From IMG/VR virus record IMGVR_UViG_3300002141_000035, positions 1 to 57,506 of that record: DNA of 57,506 nt. One strand, 5' to 3'. This stretch comes from a virus. Made by a program: the position numbers and the translations under genes. Positions 1 to 6,565 of this stretch are shown piece after piece. Under the pieces are notes generated by a model. The model saw nothing but the letters and a program-made list of their open reading frames with translations. It made no database searches and was not told where the DNA came from. Positions within the stretch are counted from its first letter, which is position 1. Every line of letters starts with the position of its first letter.

Positions 1-1
1 T

Positions 2-184
2 GGAGAGGAATGGTATTGGCCCGCGCAAGTGTTTGCATTGACAAATGAATCGTCGATTGACTTGGGAGTTGAATTCACCACGTTGAAAGCCACTCACCAA
101 AAGCGAGGGGAACTTATTGCACAAATCGAGTCGGGTAAAGAAAATTTGGAAAGTCTCTTGGCTGAGTTGAAAAGTCTCAAGTAA
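2..184 (+). CDS. C-terminal end of an unidentified protein (cut by window edge)
   Basis: An open frame enters from the left edge without a start codon and ends at TAA 182-184, giving 60 residues. It begins GEEWYWPAQVF and ends in a Lys/Glu/Leu-rich stretch (LESLLAELKSLK) that looks like a short coiled coil. I do not recognise the family. The early-type promoter at 188-215 starts right after the stop, so the next gene is transcribed separately. Confidence 0.7.
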   Translation, partial: GEEWYWPAQVFALTNESSIDLGVEFTTLKATHQKRGELIAQIESGKENLESLLAELKSLK

Positions 185-187
185 TGG

Positions 188-215
188 TTGACTTTCTATA
201 AATTTAACGTAGAGT
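188..215 (+). promoter_or_regulatory. Early-type promoter, abuts the ATG at 222
   Basis: TTGACT (188-193), a 16-bp spacer containing TTCTATAAAT, and TAGAGT (210-215). The ATG at 222 starts 7 nt after the -10 box, where transcription would begin, so the mRNA is probably leaderless. Confidence 0.65.
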
Positions 216-221
216 TTTCCC

Positions 222-557
222 ATGAAAGCAAACTTTAATGATGTGGTAATGTTTCGGTTGGATGGTCGTGTAGAAGGAATCGGTATAGTTACAGAGGTTC
301 ACTCTCATTCCTATCACGTTATCTTGACCGAACCATGTAAGGAGTTTGATGCTGGAGTGGTTATCATCGTTTCAGCCAATGAGGTTTATGAGGTTGAGTC
401 GATTGTGAAAGAAACCGTTGATTCTGATGATGGAACTGACAAATGTCATTGTTGTCACGTTTATACCAGTAAAACCTGTGCGTTTGATGAAGAAATGAAT
501 CCCCATAGCAATCCTCGTCCTTGTTGTGGTTCACATGGTTGTGCAGAAGATGTATAA
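222..557 (+). CDS. Small cysteine-rich protein of unknown function
   Basis: 111 residues, not recognised. The N-terminal half has alternating hydrophobic residues like a small beta domain. The C-terminal third is rich in Cys and His (CHCCH at about residue 75, then CC and C near the end), which suggests metal binding. There is no Shine-Dalgarno sequence. The start is chosen because the ATG falls at the predicted +1 of the promoter at 188-215. By position it is an early, host-interaction-type gene. Confidence 0.7.
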   Translation: MKANFNDVVMFRLDGRVEGIGIVTEVHSHSYHVILTEPCKEFDAGVVIIVSANEVYEVESIVKETVDSDDGTDKCHCCHVYTSKTCAFDEEMNPHSNPRPCCGSHGCAEDV

Positions 558-564
558 AAACTGG

Positions 565-592
565 TTGACTTTCTATAAATTGCTAGTATTGT
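565..592 (+). promoter_or_regulatory. Early-type promoter upstream of 611
   Basis: TTGACT (565-570), a 16-bp spacer TTCTATAAATTGCTAG and TATTGT (587-592). The element is repeated exactly at 2068-2095. The downstream ATG at 611 leaves a leader of about 12 nt. Confidence 0.65.
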
Positions 593-610
593 CTTCATAT
601 CAAAATAATT

Positions 611-826
611 ATGTATAAAATTCGACACATTCCCGGTGCAGATTGTGTTAGCCAGCCAACACCATCGGCGATTGTATCTCCCGAAAAACAACTGGAAAAA
701 TTGGAAAATTCGTTGGATAATTATTTGGAGGATTGCAGCAAAGGATATTGCAAATATGATTCAAAATCGGTAGTGAAATTGAAAATGGAGATTTTCGAGT
801 TCAAAAAAACTATGAAAACCACTTGA
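611..826 (+). CDS. Small hypothetical early protein
   Basis: 71 residues, not recognised. It starts MYKIRHIPGADCV and has a Lys/Glu-rich, probably helical second half (EKQLEKLENSLDNYL). There is no clear ribosome binding site, and the early promoter lies at 565-592. Its stop codon (TGA 824-826) lies inside the -35 box of the next promoter (823-828), which shows how tightly this cluster is packed. Confidence 0.6.
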   Translation: MYKIRHIPGADCVSQPTPSAIVSPEKQLEKLENSLDNYLEDCSKGYCKYDSKSVVKLKMEIFEFKKTMKTT

Positions 827-850
827 CTTTTTATAAATGGTTGGTATTGT
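823..850 (+). promoter_or_regulatory. Early-type promoter, abuts the ATG at 858
   Basis: TTGACT (823-828), a 16-bp spacer TTTTATAAATGGTTGG, and TATTGT (845-850). The ATG follows at 858, 8 nt after the -10 box. Confidence 0.65.
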
Positions 851-857
851 TTGAGTT

Positions 858-1036
858 ATGAAAACAAAGACATTTACCGCCACTGTGACTGTGAGAAATG
901 AGGATGGGAAGTGTATCCTACCTATCCCGCACCCATTCAAGCTCTTGACCGGCAAGAAGCATGGGAGATGTTTCGTCAGGGTCACTATGGAAACGTGACG
1001 GTGATGGAGGTTGATGAAGTTAACGAAACCCCTTGA
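858..1036 (+). pseudogene. Small early gene with an apparent frameshift
   Basis: The ATG at 858 opens MKTKTFTATVTVRNEDG and that frame stops at 996-998 (46 residues). From about 905 a second frame, GWEVYPTYPAPIQALDRQ and onward, continues to TGA 1034-1036 and has a much more protein-like composition. A single shift within 900-912 would join them into one protein of about 59 residues. This may be a real mutation, a sequencing indel or recoding. The family is not recognised. Confidence 0.45.
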
Positions 1037-1060
1037 CTTTCTATAATACTCAGATATTCT
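1033..1060 (+). promoter_or_regulatory. Early-type promoter, abuts the ATG at 1067
   Basis: TTGACT (1033-1038), a 16-bp spacer TTCTATAATACTCAGA, and TATTCT (1055-1060). The ATG at 1067 is exactly 7 nt after the -10 box. Confidence 0.65.
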
Positions 1061-1066
1061 AACACT

Positions 1067-1189
1067 ATGAAAGCTACGAAATACCAAAAAGCATTCAATG
1101 CTCTAAAGTGTATAAACTCCTATCACTACAACCTTTCCACCGTGGTTGGATTCGCTGACATGCACCGTGATAGTCGGTTCGGTGAATAG
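1067..1189 (+). pseudogene. Truncated paralogue of the gene at 1819-2058
   Basis: 40 residues. MKATKYQKAFNALKCINS and the following NLSTVVGFADMHRD align with the start of the 79-residue protein at 1819 (KTENYRKAFAALKGVKSS, NLSTCAGFAAMHRD). Similarity stops after MHRD, where this copy reads SRFGE and ends. The DNA beyond that point belongs to an unrelated frame (1146-1334), so this looks like a 5' gene fragment joined to foreign sequence. The promoter at 1033-1060 places its ATG at +1. Confidence 0.55.
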
Positions 1190-1334
1190 CCACAAAACAA
1201 CGGAAGGCGAGGACCGCGCCTCCCTAATCGTCCGCGCCGTGAACAGCCACGAGGCGATGAAAGAGGCGTTGGAGAAGCTTCTCCCCGGTGCTGAGGCTAT
1301 GGGGTGGAACACGGACCAAGCCCGCGCCGCTTAG
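1146..1334 (+). CDS. Fragment resembling small phage proteins of the LIVRAVNSHEAL type
   Basis: The frame (62 residues from a TTG, no ATG) contains EGEDRASLIVRAVNSHEAM then KEALEKLLPGAEAMGW. This resembles the conserved tail of many small phage early proteins with an ANxxLIVRAxNSHxxLxEAL pattern. The frame stays open upstream only to about 1116, inside the preceding gene fragment. It is more GC-rich than its surroundings. It may be a gene remnant and not an expressed gene. Confidence 0.35.
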   Translation: MDSLTCTVIVGSVNSHKTTEGEDRASLIVRAVNSHEAMKEALEKLLPGAEAMGWNTDQARAA

Positions 1335-1506
1335 ATTTGCTTTATAAACGCAGGAGCCTGAGCAAAAAGCAACCTAGCCCAGATTACCCCATTTCACCTA
1401 TCCAAAATTCTCGAATAACTAAAAAATAAAAAATATTTTAGGATTATTTAACCCAATAGAATCAATGGTTTCGTGCATATCCTAGCTATCTACTAAAAAA
1501 AGTATG

Positions 1507-1534
1507 TTGACGGATTCAAAGAATCTGATAGGTT
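1507..1534 (+). promoter_or_regulatory. Early-type promoter, abuts the ATG at 1542
   Basis: TTGACG (1507-1512), a 16-bp spacer and TAGGTT (1529-1534). The ATG at 1542 lies 8 nt beyond. The in-frame TTG at 1533 overlaps the -10 box, so it is not the start. Confidence 0.5.
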
Positions 1535-1541
1535 GTTGCAC

Positions 1542-1751
1542 ATGAAAGCGAACGAAATCAAAGTCGGTGACACAGTGAATGCTCCGGTTAATCTCAAAGG
1601 GTTCGAGCGTGAAGCCAAGTTAGGGCCGATTGAATGGATTGTGCGTCGTGAGAACAAGTCATCGTTCAGCGTCACTCACAAGGGTATCGCCGGTATCTCC
1701 GGCTGGTTGAATCTGTATCTCTGCAAGAAAACGGGAAAAATCAAACGCTAA
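1542..1751 (+). CDS. Small basic hypothetical protein
   Basis: 69 residues beginning MKANEIKVGDTVNAPVNL. The opening resembles small SH3-like or KOW-like beta-barrel proteins (a VGDxV turn near the N-terminus), and the C-terminus is Lys/Arg-rich. The ATG at 1542 is preferred over the upstream in-frame TTG because it lies at the predicted +1 of the promoter at 1507-1534. The function is unknown. Confidence 0.65.
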   Translation: MKANEIKVGDTVNAPVNLKGFEREAKLGPIEWIVRRENKSSFSVTHKGIAGISGWLNLYLCKKTGKIKR

Positions 1752-1818
1752 CCCCCTCAACTCCCCTCGCTTGCGGGCGGGCGGACTTGGTGCGGTTAAA
1801 CAACTAAAACGAAGGCGA

Positions 1819-2058
1819 ATGATGAAAACGGAGAACTACAGGAAAGCGTTTGCGGCTTTGAAAGGTGTAAAGTCGAGCAATTACAACCTTTCCACCTGTG
1901 CGGGATTTGCAGCAATGCACCGTGATATGTGGCTGGCAATTTGCGCGGCTGGAATCAATGTCACGAAAGCGCAAGCTCTGCGGGCGTTTACCGGCCCTCG
2001 TGATGGTTATTGGACTACAATGGATATGGCTGAATATCTCGCAAAACGAAGCAAGTAA
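1819..2058 (+). CDS. Small hypothetical early protein, full-length copy
   Basis: 79 residues starting MMKTENYRKAFAALKGVKSS. It is probably helical. The fragment at 1067-1189 is a truncated paralogue, which shows that this family was duplicated locally. Unusually for this genome a Shine-Dalgarno-like GAAGG (1811-1815) lies 3 nt before the first ATG and 6 nt before the second. An earlier in-frame start at 1771 would add 16 basic residues from a GC-rich spacer and is not favoured. The function is unknown. Confidence 0.65.
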   Translation: MMKTENYRKAFAALKGVKSSNYNLSTCAGFAAMHRDMWLAICAAGINVTKAQALRAFTGPRDGYWTTMDMAEYLAKRSK

Positions 2059-2067
2059 AAATAACCG

Positions 2068-2095
2068 TTGACTTTCTATAAATTGCTAGTATTGT
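2068..2095 (+). promoter_or_regulatory. Early-type promoter, same sequence as 565-592
   Basis: TTGACT (2068-2073), spacer TTCTATAAATTGCTAG, TATTGT (2090-2095). It is identical to the copy at 565-592. Confidence 0.65.
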
Positions 2096-2108
2096 AACAA
2101 CCTATATC

Positions 2109-2174
2109 ATGAACAACATACCTATACCGAAGCTGGTGAGTTTGCTCCCTATGTCTATGGATGTTAGGTTGTAA
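2109..2174 (+). CDS. Possible 21-residue peptide
   Basis: The ATG at 2109 follows the promoter at 2068-2095 and the frame closes at TAA 2172-2174. It would encode MNNIPIPKLVSLLPMSMDVR plus Leu. Only its position behind a strong promoter supports it. The transcript could equally be non-coding. Confidence 0.2.
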   Translation: MNNIPIPKLVSLLPMSMDVRL

Positions 2175-2191
2175 ATAGTTAATATAATCCA

Positions 2192-2219
2192 TTGACATTC
2201 AACGGGTTTAATATACAGT
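2192..2219 (+). promoter_or_regulatory. Early-type promoter, abuts the ATG at 2226
   Basis: TTGACA (2192-2197), a 16-bp spacer, TACAGT (2214-2219), and the ATG 7 nt beyond the -10 box at 2226. Confidence 0.6.
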
Positions 2220-2225
2220 AACACC

Positions 2226-2405
2226 ATGACAAACATCCTTAATGTGTTGCTACGAGTTGAGTGGAGTATCCGTGGTGAGTCAATGACTCAATGCCCAATA
2301 TGTGGCAATGGTATGAAGTATGGCCACGTCACCGATTGTCAACTGGCCCAAGCCATCAAGGAGGCCGGTGGCAAAGAAGTAAAGATGGAGAAGGTAGAGG
2401 GGTAA
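2226..2405 (+). CDS. Small putative zinc-binding protein
   Basis: 59 residues with a CPIC knuckle followed by GHVTDC (about residues 23-40). This Cys/His arrangement could hold one zinc ion. The N-terminus MTNILNVLLRVEWSIRG precedes the knuckle, and MTQCPIC could be an alternative internal start. The leaderless promoter at 2192-2219 puts +1 at its ATG. The C-terminus is Lys/Glu-rich. The function is unknown. Confidence 0.6.
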   Translation: MTNILNVLLRVEWSIRGESMTQCPICGNGMKYGHVTDCQLAQAIKEAGGKEVKMEKVEG

Positions 2406-2804
2406 GGTGAGGGATGGGGAGGGGGATGTCAACAGGGTTAACCCTCCCCACCATATGGGGGGGAGAGGGTGTCTTAAAGTGGGGAGGTACCACTTCTGGA
2501 TAGGGGGGGGCCCGACCCCTCTATTGGCGCCATGTCGGCGCCACACACACGGCATTTTTTTCTTTGGGGCCTTTTTGTCCCGAAAACACTGTTTTTTACA
2601 CACAAACACACGGCATTTTTTTCTCTGGGGCACTTTTCTTGCAATTATAGCGTTTTCTAGCCTTCCTATATACAATTATTTTATTGTGGGGCACTTTTCT
2701 TGCAATTATAGCGTTTTCCTATCCATCTTTTTGACTAATTGACCTTCTTTTTCAAAAAAACACGGGGGCAATTTTTTTCTTGGGGTGTTTTGGAGGTAAA
2801 ACTC
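2406..2804 (+). other. Non-coding region rich in repeats and hairpins
   Basis: About 400 bases with no credible gene. The first part is G-rich and contains the palindrome GGGTTAACCC (2435-2444), a hairpin AAGTGG/CCACTT (2477-2495) and a hairpin TGGCGCC/GGCGCCA with a 5-nt loop (2525-2543). The second part holds imperfect 61-bp repeats rich in T tracts followed by TGGGGC. It separates the early cluster from the genes that start at 2823. A replication origin, packaging-related site or structured RNA are all possible. Confidence 0.5.
2545..2727 (+). repeat. Imperfect tandem repeat, period 61 bp
   Basis: Copies 1 and 2 share ACACACGGCATTTTTTTCT (2545 and 2606). Copies 2 and 3 share GGGGCACTTTTCTTGCAATT, continuing ATAGCGTTTTC (2627-2657 and 2688-2718). 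Both pairs are offset by exactly 61 bp, so units run 2545-2605, 2606-2666 and 2667-2727. A further degenerate T-tract/TGGGG element follows near 2763-2790. Confidence 0.8.
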
Positions 2805-2811
2805 TATTTAT
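2805..2811 (+). promoter_or_regulatory. Candidate late promoter element TATTTAT
   Basis: TATTTAT, 12 nt before the ATG at 2823. It is one of about 16 such heptamers found just upstream of genes in this window. Confidence 0.4.
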
Positions 2812-2822
2812 AAACATCATAT

Positions 2823-4823
2823 ATGTCTCTTTTCACTAAAAAAAATCGACCAATCAGTTCTCATAAATTTCAAGATGGTACTTTTGTCAATGTTTATAGT
2901 CGGCAATATGGGTCTGGCTATAATGTAACGGGTAATGCCATTAGGGGATTAGAAGTCGTTCATGATATGGGTATGTTACATGATATGATTAGACAACTCT
3001 CACAGGAACATGGTGGTTTATTGAATGAACTGGAGAGACGAGAGAAAAGTGAAAAGATGTTTATTAATGAAAGTCCCGATAGCATCAAGGTAGGGGAAAA
3101 TAGTTATTATTATATCAGTAAAAACAATGTGGTTACTGGCTTTAATTTTGCAAACAAGTTATTGGGTGGTAAAATGACTATTGTTGGTTATAGTGCGGTT
3201 AATAAAAAGGTTATTGCATATTCTGGCGATCGTGAGCAGGATAACGTCTTGAGGGATATATTAAATGATTATTTGGAGGATTTTATTGGGGATGATTACT
3301 CAGCTAAAGGTCATAGTGGTCTGGAAGCGGTAATGGAGAGTCGTTATGGTGGTTTTGACAAATCATATACACGTTTTAGAGTTTTCTTGGTTGATGGTAA
3401 TTATTATTTTACGGCGTGGTATATTACGTATGTTGGTTTGACACGAGAACAGGAGTTATATCAACGAGTGGTAAAACTGGCTGGTCTGGATGTTAATAAA
3501 GTATTCTTTGAGGTGCCTAATAGAGACGTTACGAAGAAAGATATGGAATTTATACCTTACCTTGAAGTTTATGGGGATAAGAAACCGGAACCAAAACCTC
3601 AAGTCGATGCGGTTGTCAAAAATGAGATTTTGGATAAATTAACCGAACTCCGTCGTGAAAGAGCTGAAGCCGAGGCTGAGTCTCATGTCAAAGGTGCGAC
3701 GTGGACCAAAGGTGAAGAAAACAGTTATAAACTCAAAATCAAAAATTTAGACGTGGCTATTGAAGCCTTACGCTCAGCTTATCTATCCGGTGAGAGAGAT
3801 ATTTCAAAGGTAATTATTCAAACCATTGATAAATTGGAAGATGAAGACAATGAAGTGTATATTCCAGCCGTCGAGTTGTATCGTGAGTTGGAAACCAAGT
3901 TGAGTAAATACGGTACGAGTGTAATTAGTATTTTACGTAAGTTAAAATCAATGGGTGTTAATCCCAAGAGTATGTTACAAACTATTAGAGACAAGCATGG
4001 TAAAAATGAAATCACGGCCGAGTCCTTATTATTTGAATTAGAAAATTATATGAAAACAAACTTAAACGAAAGTGAAGATTATAGTCAACCACAAGATTCC
4101 GCAGGCATTTTAGATATAATCCACGAAATTGACGACGTGGTATTTGTTAACTTGCGTAAAACATTAAGTGACGAAGAATTTTCCAAGTATCGTAGTTCCC
4201 GTGGAGCTCAAATGTTATCTCCCGATGGTAGTGACGCATTTAAACAAAAAGGAACCATTAATCTTTATCTTGGGGGTTTGGATCCAAAATATTGGCGGGG
4301 AATGGCCAATGATGTCGTCAAAGAATTGAAACGAGCCAATGTTCAATTGTTGGATAACAACTGGCAAAAGGTGGACACTAGTAAAATGGGTGGCACACCA
4401 GTATTGCGATTCAATATACAACTTCCCGAAGGCATGACATTACAAGATTTACCACACGCTTATCCATCGTTTCAAAAACAACCGGATAATTCTGGTGAAA
4501 CATCTTCATTGCAAGAGTCACGATTCTATAAAATTCCATATCTACGTGGTTGGTGTATTAAAGATAGTAAAGAAGGTGTTGTTGTTTACGACAACGCACC
4601 ACATGGTCAAGATAAATTACTTTTCTACCGAGACGAAGATGTAGTTGATAAAGTCGTTGCAAATATGAACCAAGAAGAGGAATATGAAAATCCAACCGAC
4701 GATATAGACACCTCCGAACCAAATCGTAGTCCTGAATATCGTGTTCGTAGTGATGAACCGGGCTTTGGTCATGGATTGGATGAAAAGATTACTTTTAAAG
4801 AAATAATGTCATCCAGACTCTAA
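2823..4823 (+). CDS. Large phage protein of unknown function
   Basis: 666 residues, not recognised. The N-terminus is MSLFTKKNRPISSHKFQ. A Glu/Arg/Ala-rich helical segment (about residues 270-320) may form a coiled coil, and the C-terminal part is acidic before a short tail ending KEIMSSRL. There is no signal peptide or membrane segment. The gene forms its own unit between the TATTTAT element at 2805 and the terminator at 4847-4879. The late-type element suggests a virion or assembly role, but the sequence does not prove it. Confidence 0.75.
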   Translation: MSLFTKKNRPISSHKFQDGTFVNVYSRQYGSGYNVTGNAIRGLEVVHDMGMLHDMIRQLSQEHGGLLNELERREKSEKMFINESPDSIKVGENSYYYISKNNVVTGFNFANKLLGGKMTIVGYSAVNKKVIAYSGDREQDNVLRDILNDYLEDFIGDDYSAKGHSGLEAVMESRYGGFDKSYTRFRVFLVDGNYYFTAWYITYVGLTREQELYQRVVKLAGLDVNKVFFEVPNRDVTKKDMEFIPYLEVYGDKKPEPKPQVDAVVKNEILDKLTELRRERAEAEAESHVKGATWTKGEENSYKLKIKNLDVAIEALRSAYLSGERDISKVIIQTIDKLEDEDNEVYIPAVELYRELETKLSKYGTSVISILRKLKSMGVNPKSMLQTIRDKHGKNEITAESLLFELENYMKTNLNESEDYSQPQDSAGILDIIHEIDDVVFVNLRKTLSDEEFSKYRSSRGAQMLSPDGSDAFKQKGTINLYLGGLDPKYWRGMANDVVKELKRANVQLLDNNWQKVDTSKMGGTPVLRFNIQLPEGMTLQDLPHAYPSFQKQPDNSGETSSLQESRFYKIPYLRGWCIKDSKEGVVVYDNAPHGQDKLLFYRDEDVVDKVVANMNQEEEYENPTDDIDTSEPNRSPEYRVRSDEPGFGHGLDEKITFKEIMSSRL

Positions 4824-4846
4824 AAGACAACCTTATACAACATACT

Positions 4847-4879
4847 AACCACCAAGGGATTATAACTTTGGTGGTTTTT
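4847..4879 (+). terminator. Rho-independent terminator
   Basis: The 9-bp stem AACCACCAA (4847-4855) pairs with TTGGTGGTT (4868-4876) and runs into a T tract. It closes the unit of the gene at 2823. Confidence 0.85.
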
Positions 4880-4883
4880 ATAT

Positions 4884-4911
4884 TTGACACAACGTTGTTT
4901 TAACCTATACT
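4884..4911 (+). promoter_or_regulatory. Strong sigma70-like promoter of the barrel gene
   Basis: TTGACA (4884-4889), a 16-bp spacer and TATACT (4906-4911), close to the bacterial consensus. Transcription should start near 4918, leaving a leader of about 56 nt before the ATG at 4974. Confidence 0.75.
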
Positions 4912-4973
4912 TATCTCAAAGTTGGAACTGGATGCGTCATCCGGGGACAATTGTTATATAAGGAAAAATAAAT

Positions 4974-5681
4974 ATGATTAAACAAATGAAAACATTGGCC
5001 GCCTTGGTGCTGGTCGCATTGGTAACTATAATGTCAGCAACCGCTGCTGAGTTCAAGGTAACACCACAAGTAGGTTTTGATGTGGGTTATACCACTCGAG
5101 CAAATCACTTGGGTTTGCAATTCCAGAAAAATAGTGCCTTCGTCGCATCCACTGTGGCGTTGTCGAATAAGATTGTTACTCCCGAAGTTGGTGTGACATA
5201 TTATATCCGTGGAGAAAGTGCTCAACAAGCTGTCTTGGACGCAAATCTCTCACGTAATATTGGTGATGGTAACATCGTCTTCAATCTCAAAGGTGGTGTT
5301 GAAAAACGAGTTATTGCAGGAGCTTTCACTGATACATTCACGGCCTATGGAACGTTACGATTGGATAAGTTTCCAGTTTTAACGAAGATTGCAAGTCCCT
5401 ATGTCACCGTCGCTCGGGATTTTGACACGGAATTGTTTGGTACAACGGTTGGTTTGGACCGTACCTTTAGTTATCGTGGTGTCTCGTTGACTCCCCGTGT
5501 TGAAGGTTACTTCTACAATAAACATACAAGTTGGTTGGCTGGTGGTGAGTTGTCCTATACCGGCATTAAGTATGTAACTCCATATGTCGATGCAAGTTAT
5601 GTTACCTCCGATACGACTCTCGCAGCTCGTAAGTTTGAAGGTAATTTTGCTTTGACTACGGGTGTTCGATTCAAGTTCTAA
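4974..5681 (+). CDS. Secreted outer-membrane beta-barrel protein (moron-like)
   Basis: 235 residues. A signal peptide is clear: a basic start MIKQMK, a hydrophobic core LAALVLVALVTIM, and cleavage near SATAA/EF at about residue 25. The mature part has repeated amphipathic strands with many Gly, Tyr and Thr and ends VRFKF. A terminal Phe is the usual recognition signal for outer-membrane barrel assembly. AAGGA (about 4960-4964) serves as ribosome binding site, one of few here. Its own promoter (4884) and terminator (5701-5740) make it a stand-alone unit. It probably changes the infected cell surface, for example to block superinfection; that role is inference. The exact barrel family is not recognised. 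Confidence 0.8.
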   Translation: MIKQMKTLAALVLVALVTIMSATAAEFKVTPQVGFDVGYTTRANHLGLQFQKNSAFVASTVALSNKIVTPEVGVTYYIRGESAQQAVLDANLSRNIGDGNIVFNLKGGVEKRVIAGAFTDTFTAYGTLRLDKFPVLTKIASPYVTVARDFDTELFGTTVGLDRTFSYRGVSLTPRVEGYFYNKHTSWLAGGELSYTGIKYVTPYVDASYVTSDTTLAARKFEGNFALTTGVRFKF

Positions 5682-5700
5682 ACAATTGGACGATAATTCT

Positions 5701-5740
5701 AAGAAACCGCCGACACTTAAAAGTCGGCGGTTTCTTTTTT
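5701..5740 (+). terminator. Strong rho-independent terminator
   Basis: The 14-bp stem AAGAAACCGCCGAC (5701-5714) pairs with GTCGGCGGTTTCTT (5723-5736) across an 8-nt loop and is followed by T residues. It ends the outer-membrane barrel transcript. Confidence 0.9.
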
Positions 5741-5748
5741 GTCGTAAC

Positions 5749-5755
5749 TATTTAT
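5749..5755 (+). promoter_or_regulatory. Candidate late promoter element TATTTAT
   Basis: CTATTTATA ahead of the ATG at 5763 (spacing 8 nt). Confidence 0.4.
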
Positions 5756-5762
5756 ACATCGT

Positions 5763-6509
5763 ATGAAGAAGAGTAAATTAAAAAGTATAATCAAAGAATA
5801 TATCATAGAGGCAAATAAAGACACCATGCAATATGATTTGATGAATCGTGAATTGAAATCTGCACTAAAGGTCAAAGATTTTGAAAAAGCTGCTTTTTAC
5901 AAAGAACTTCTAATGTCCTCGAATTTACAAGCAAGTGTTGGGTGGGATAGATTTAAAGGTAGTTGGGCGTATGAATCGTGGATTAAAAAACCCAATACAC
6001 AATCAATGATAAAACAGTTGAAGGATGAGTCACGACGTTTTGCTTATCTCCGAGAAGATAACTCCGATGAAATGTATGCAGAATATGTGGGAGAAAGACA
6101 AGGTGAAGAACCATTCATGATGCGTGATAAAAAATGGCAATATGTCAACGCAAAATATTCCAATGGTAAAGTTGATATTGGCGTTTATTCTTTCAGTGAA
6201 GATATGGTTTACACATACGACACATTTAGAAAGATGTATAATATCAAGGAAGCTTCGGTGAGTGAAAATAGTAACTCGGAAACTCAAAAAAAATCCGGGT
6301 ATGTCATGGTTGGAGAAGTTGAATACACATATACCGCAACGGTTAGTATTTCTAACTCGACTGCTAGAGAACCTCATGGTGAAGATTTGACAACGGAATA
6401 TCTTGATGATGTAGACATTACATCAATTCAACCAGAACCAACGCCGGATATGGAGAAGTTGGTGCTTCGAGAAATCTACAAAGATATTCGACGTTCGTTT
6501 GCACAATGA
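5763..6509 (+). CDS. Hypothetical protein with a UVR-like motif
   Basis: 248 residues. The N-terminus MKKSKLKSIIKEYIIEANK is an amphipathic helix of a kind shared by several proteins in this window (15293, 45984, 47232). Residues of about 26-50 (LMNRELKSALKVKDFEKAAF) resemble the UVR helical hairpin of UvrB/UvrC, a protein-interaction motif. The rest is not recognised. The gene stands between a TATTTAT element and the tmRNA promoter. A virion-associated role is possible from the late-type element. Confidence 0.7.
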   Translation: MKKSKLKSIIKEYIIEANKDTMQYDLMNRELKSALKVKDFEKAAFYKELLMSSNLQASVGWDRFKGSWAYESWIKKPNTQSMIKQLKDESRRFAYLREDNSDEMYAEYVGERQGEEPFMMRDKKWQYVNAKYSNGKVDIGVYSFSEDMVYTYDTFRKMYNIKEASVSENSNSETQKKSGYVMVGEVEYTYTATVSISNSTAREPHGEDLTTEYLDDVDITSIQPEPTPDMEKLVLREIYKDIRRSFAQ

Positions 6510-6510
6510 G

Positions 6511-6538
6511 TTGACAAATAGAAAAGATGTAGTATAGT
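6511..6538 (+). promoter_or_regulatory. Promoter of the tmRNA gene
   Basis: TTGACA (6511-6516), a 16-bp spacer, TATAGT (6533-6538). Initiation near 6545 would give a precursor with about 20 extra 5' nucleotides, which RNase P could remove to produce the mature end at 6566. Confidence 0.75.
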
Positions 6539-6565
6539 GACGGTATTGTTCTTTGAGAATTTTAT

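Noticed and set aside
2280-2742. Long open frames on both strands in the G-rich and T-tract repeat region
   Set aside because: Low-complexity translations produced by the repeats, no start signals, and overlap with the zinc-knuckle gene.
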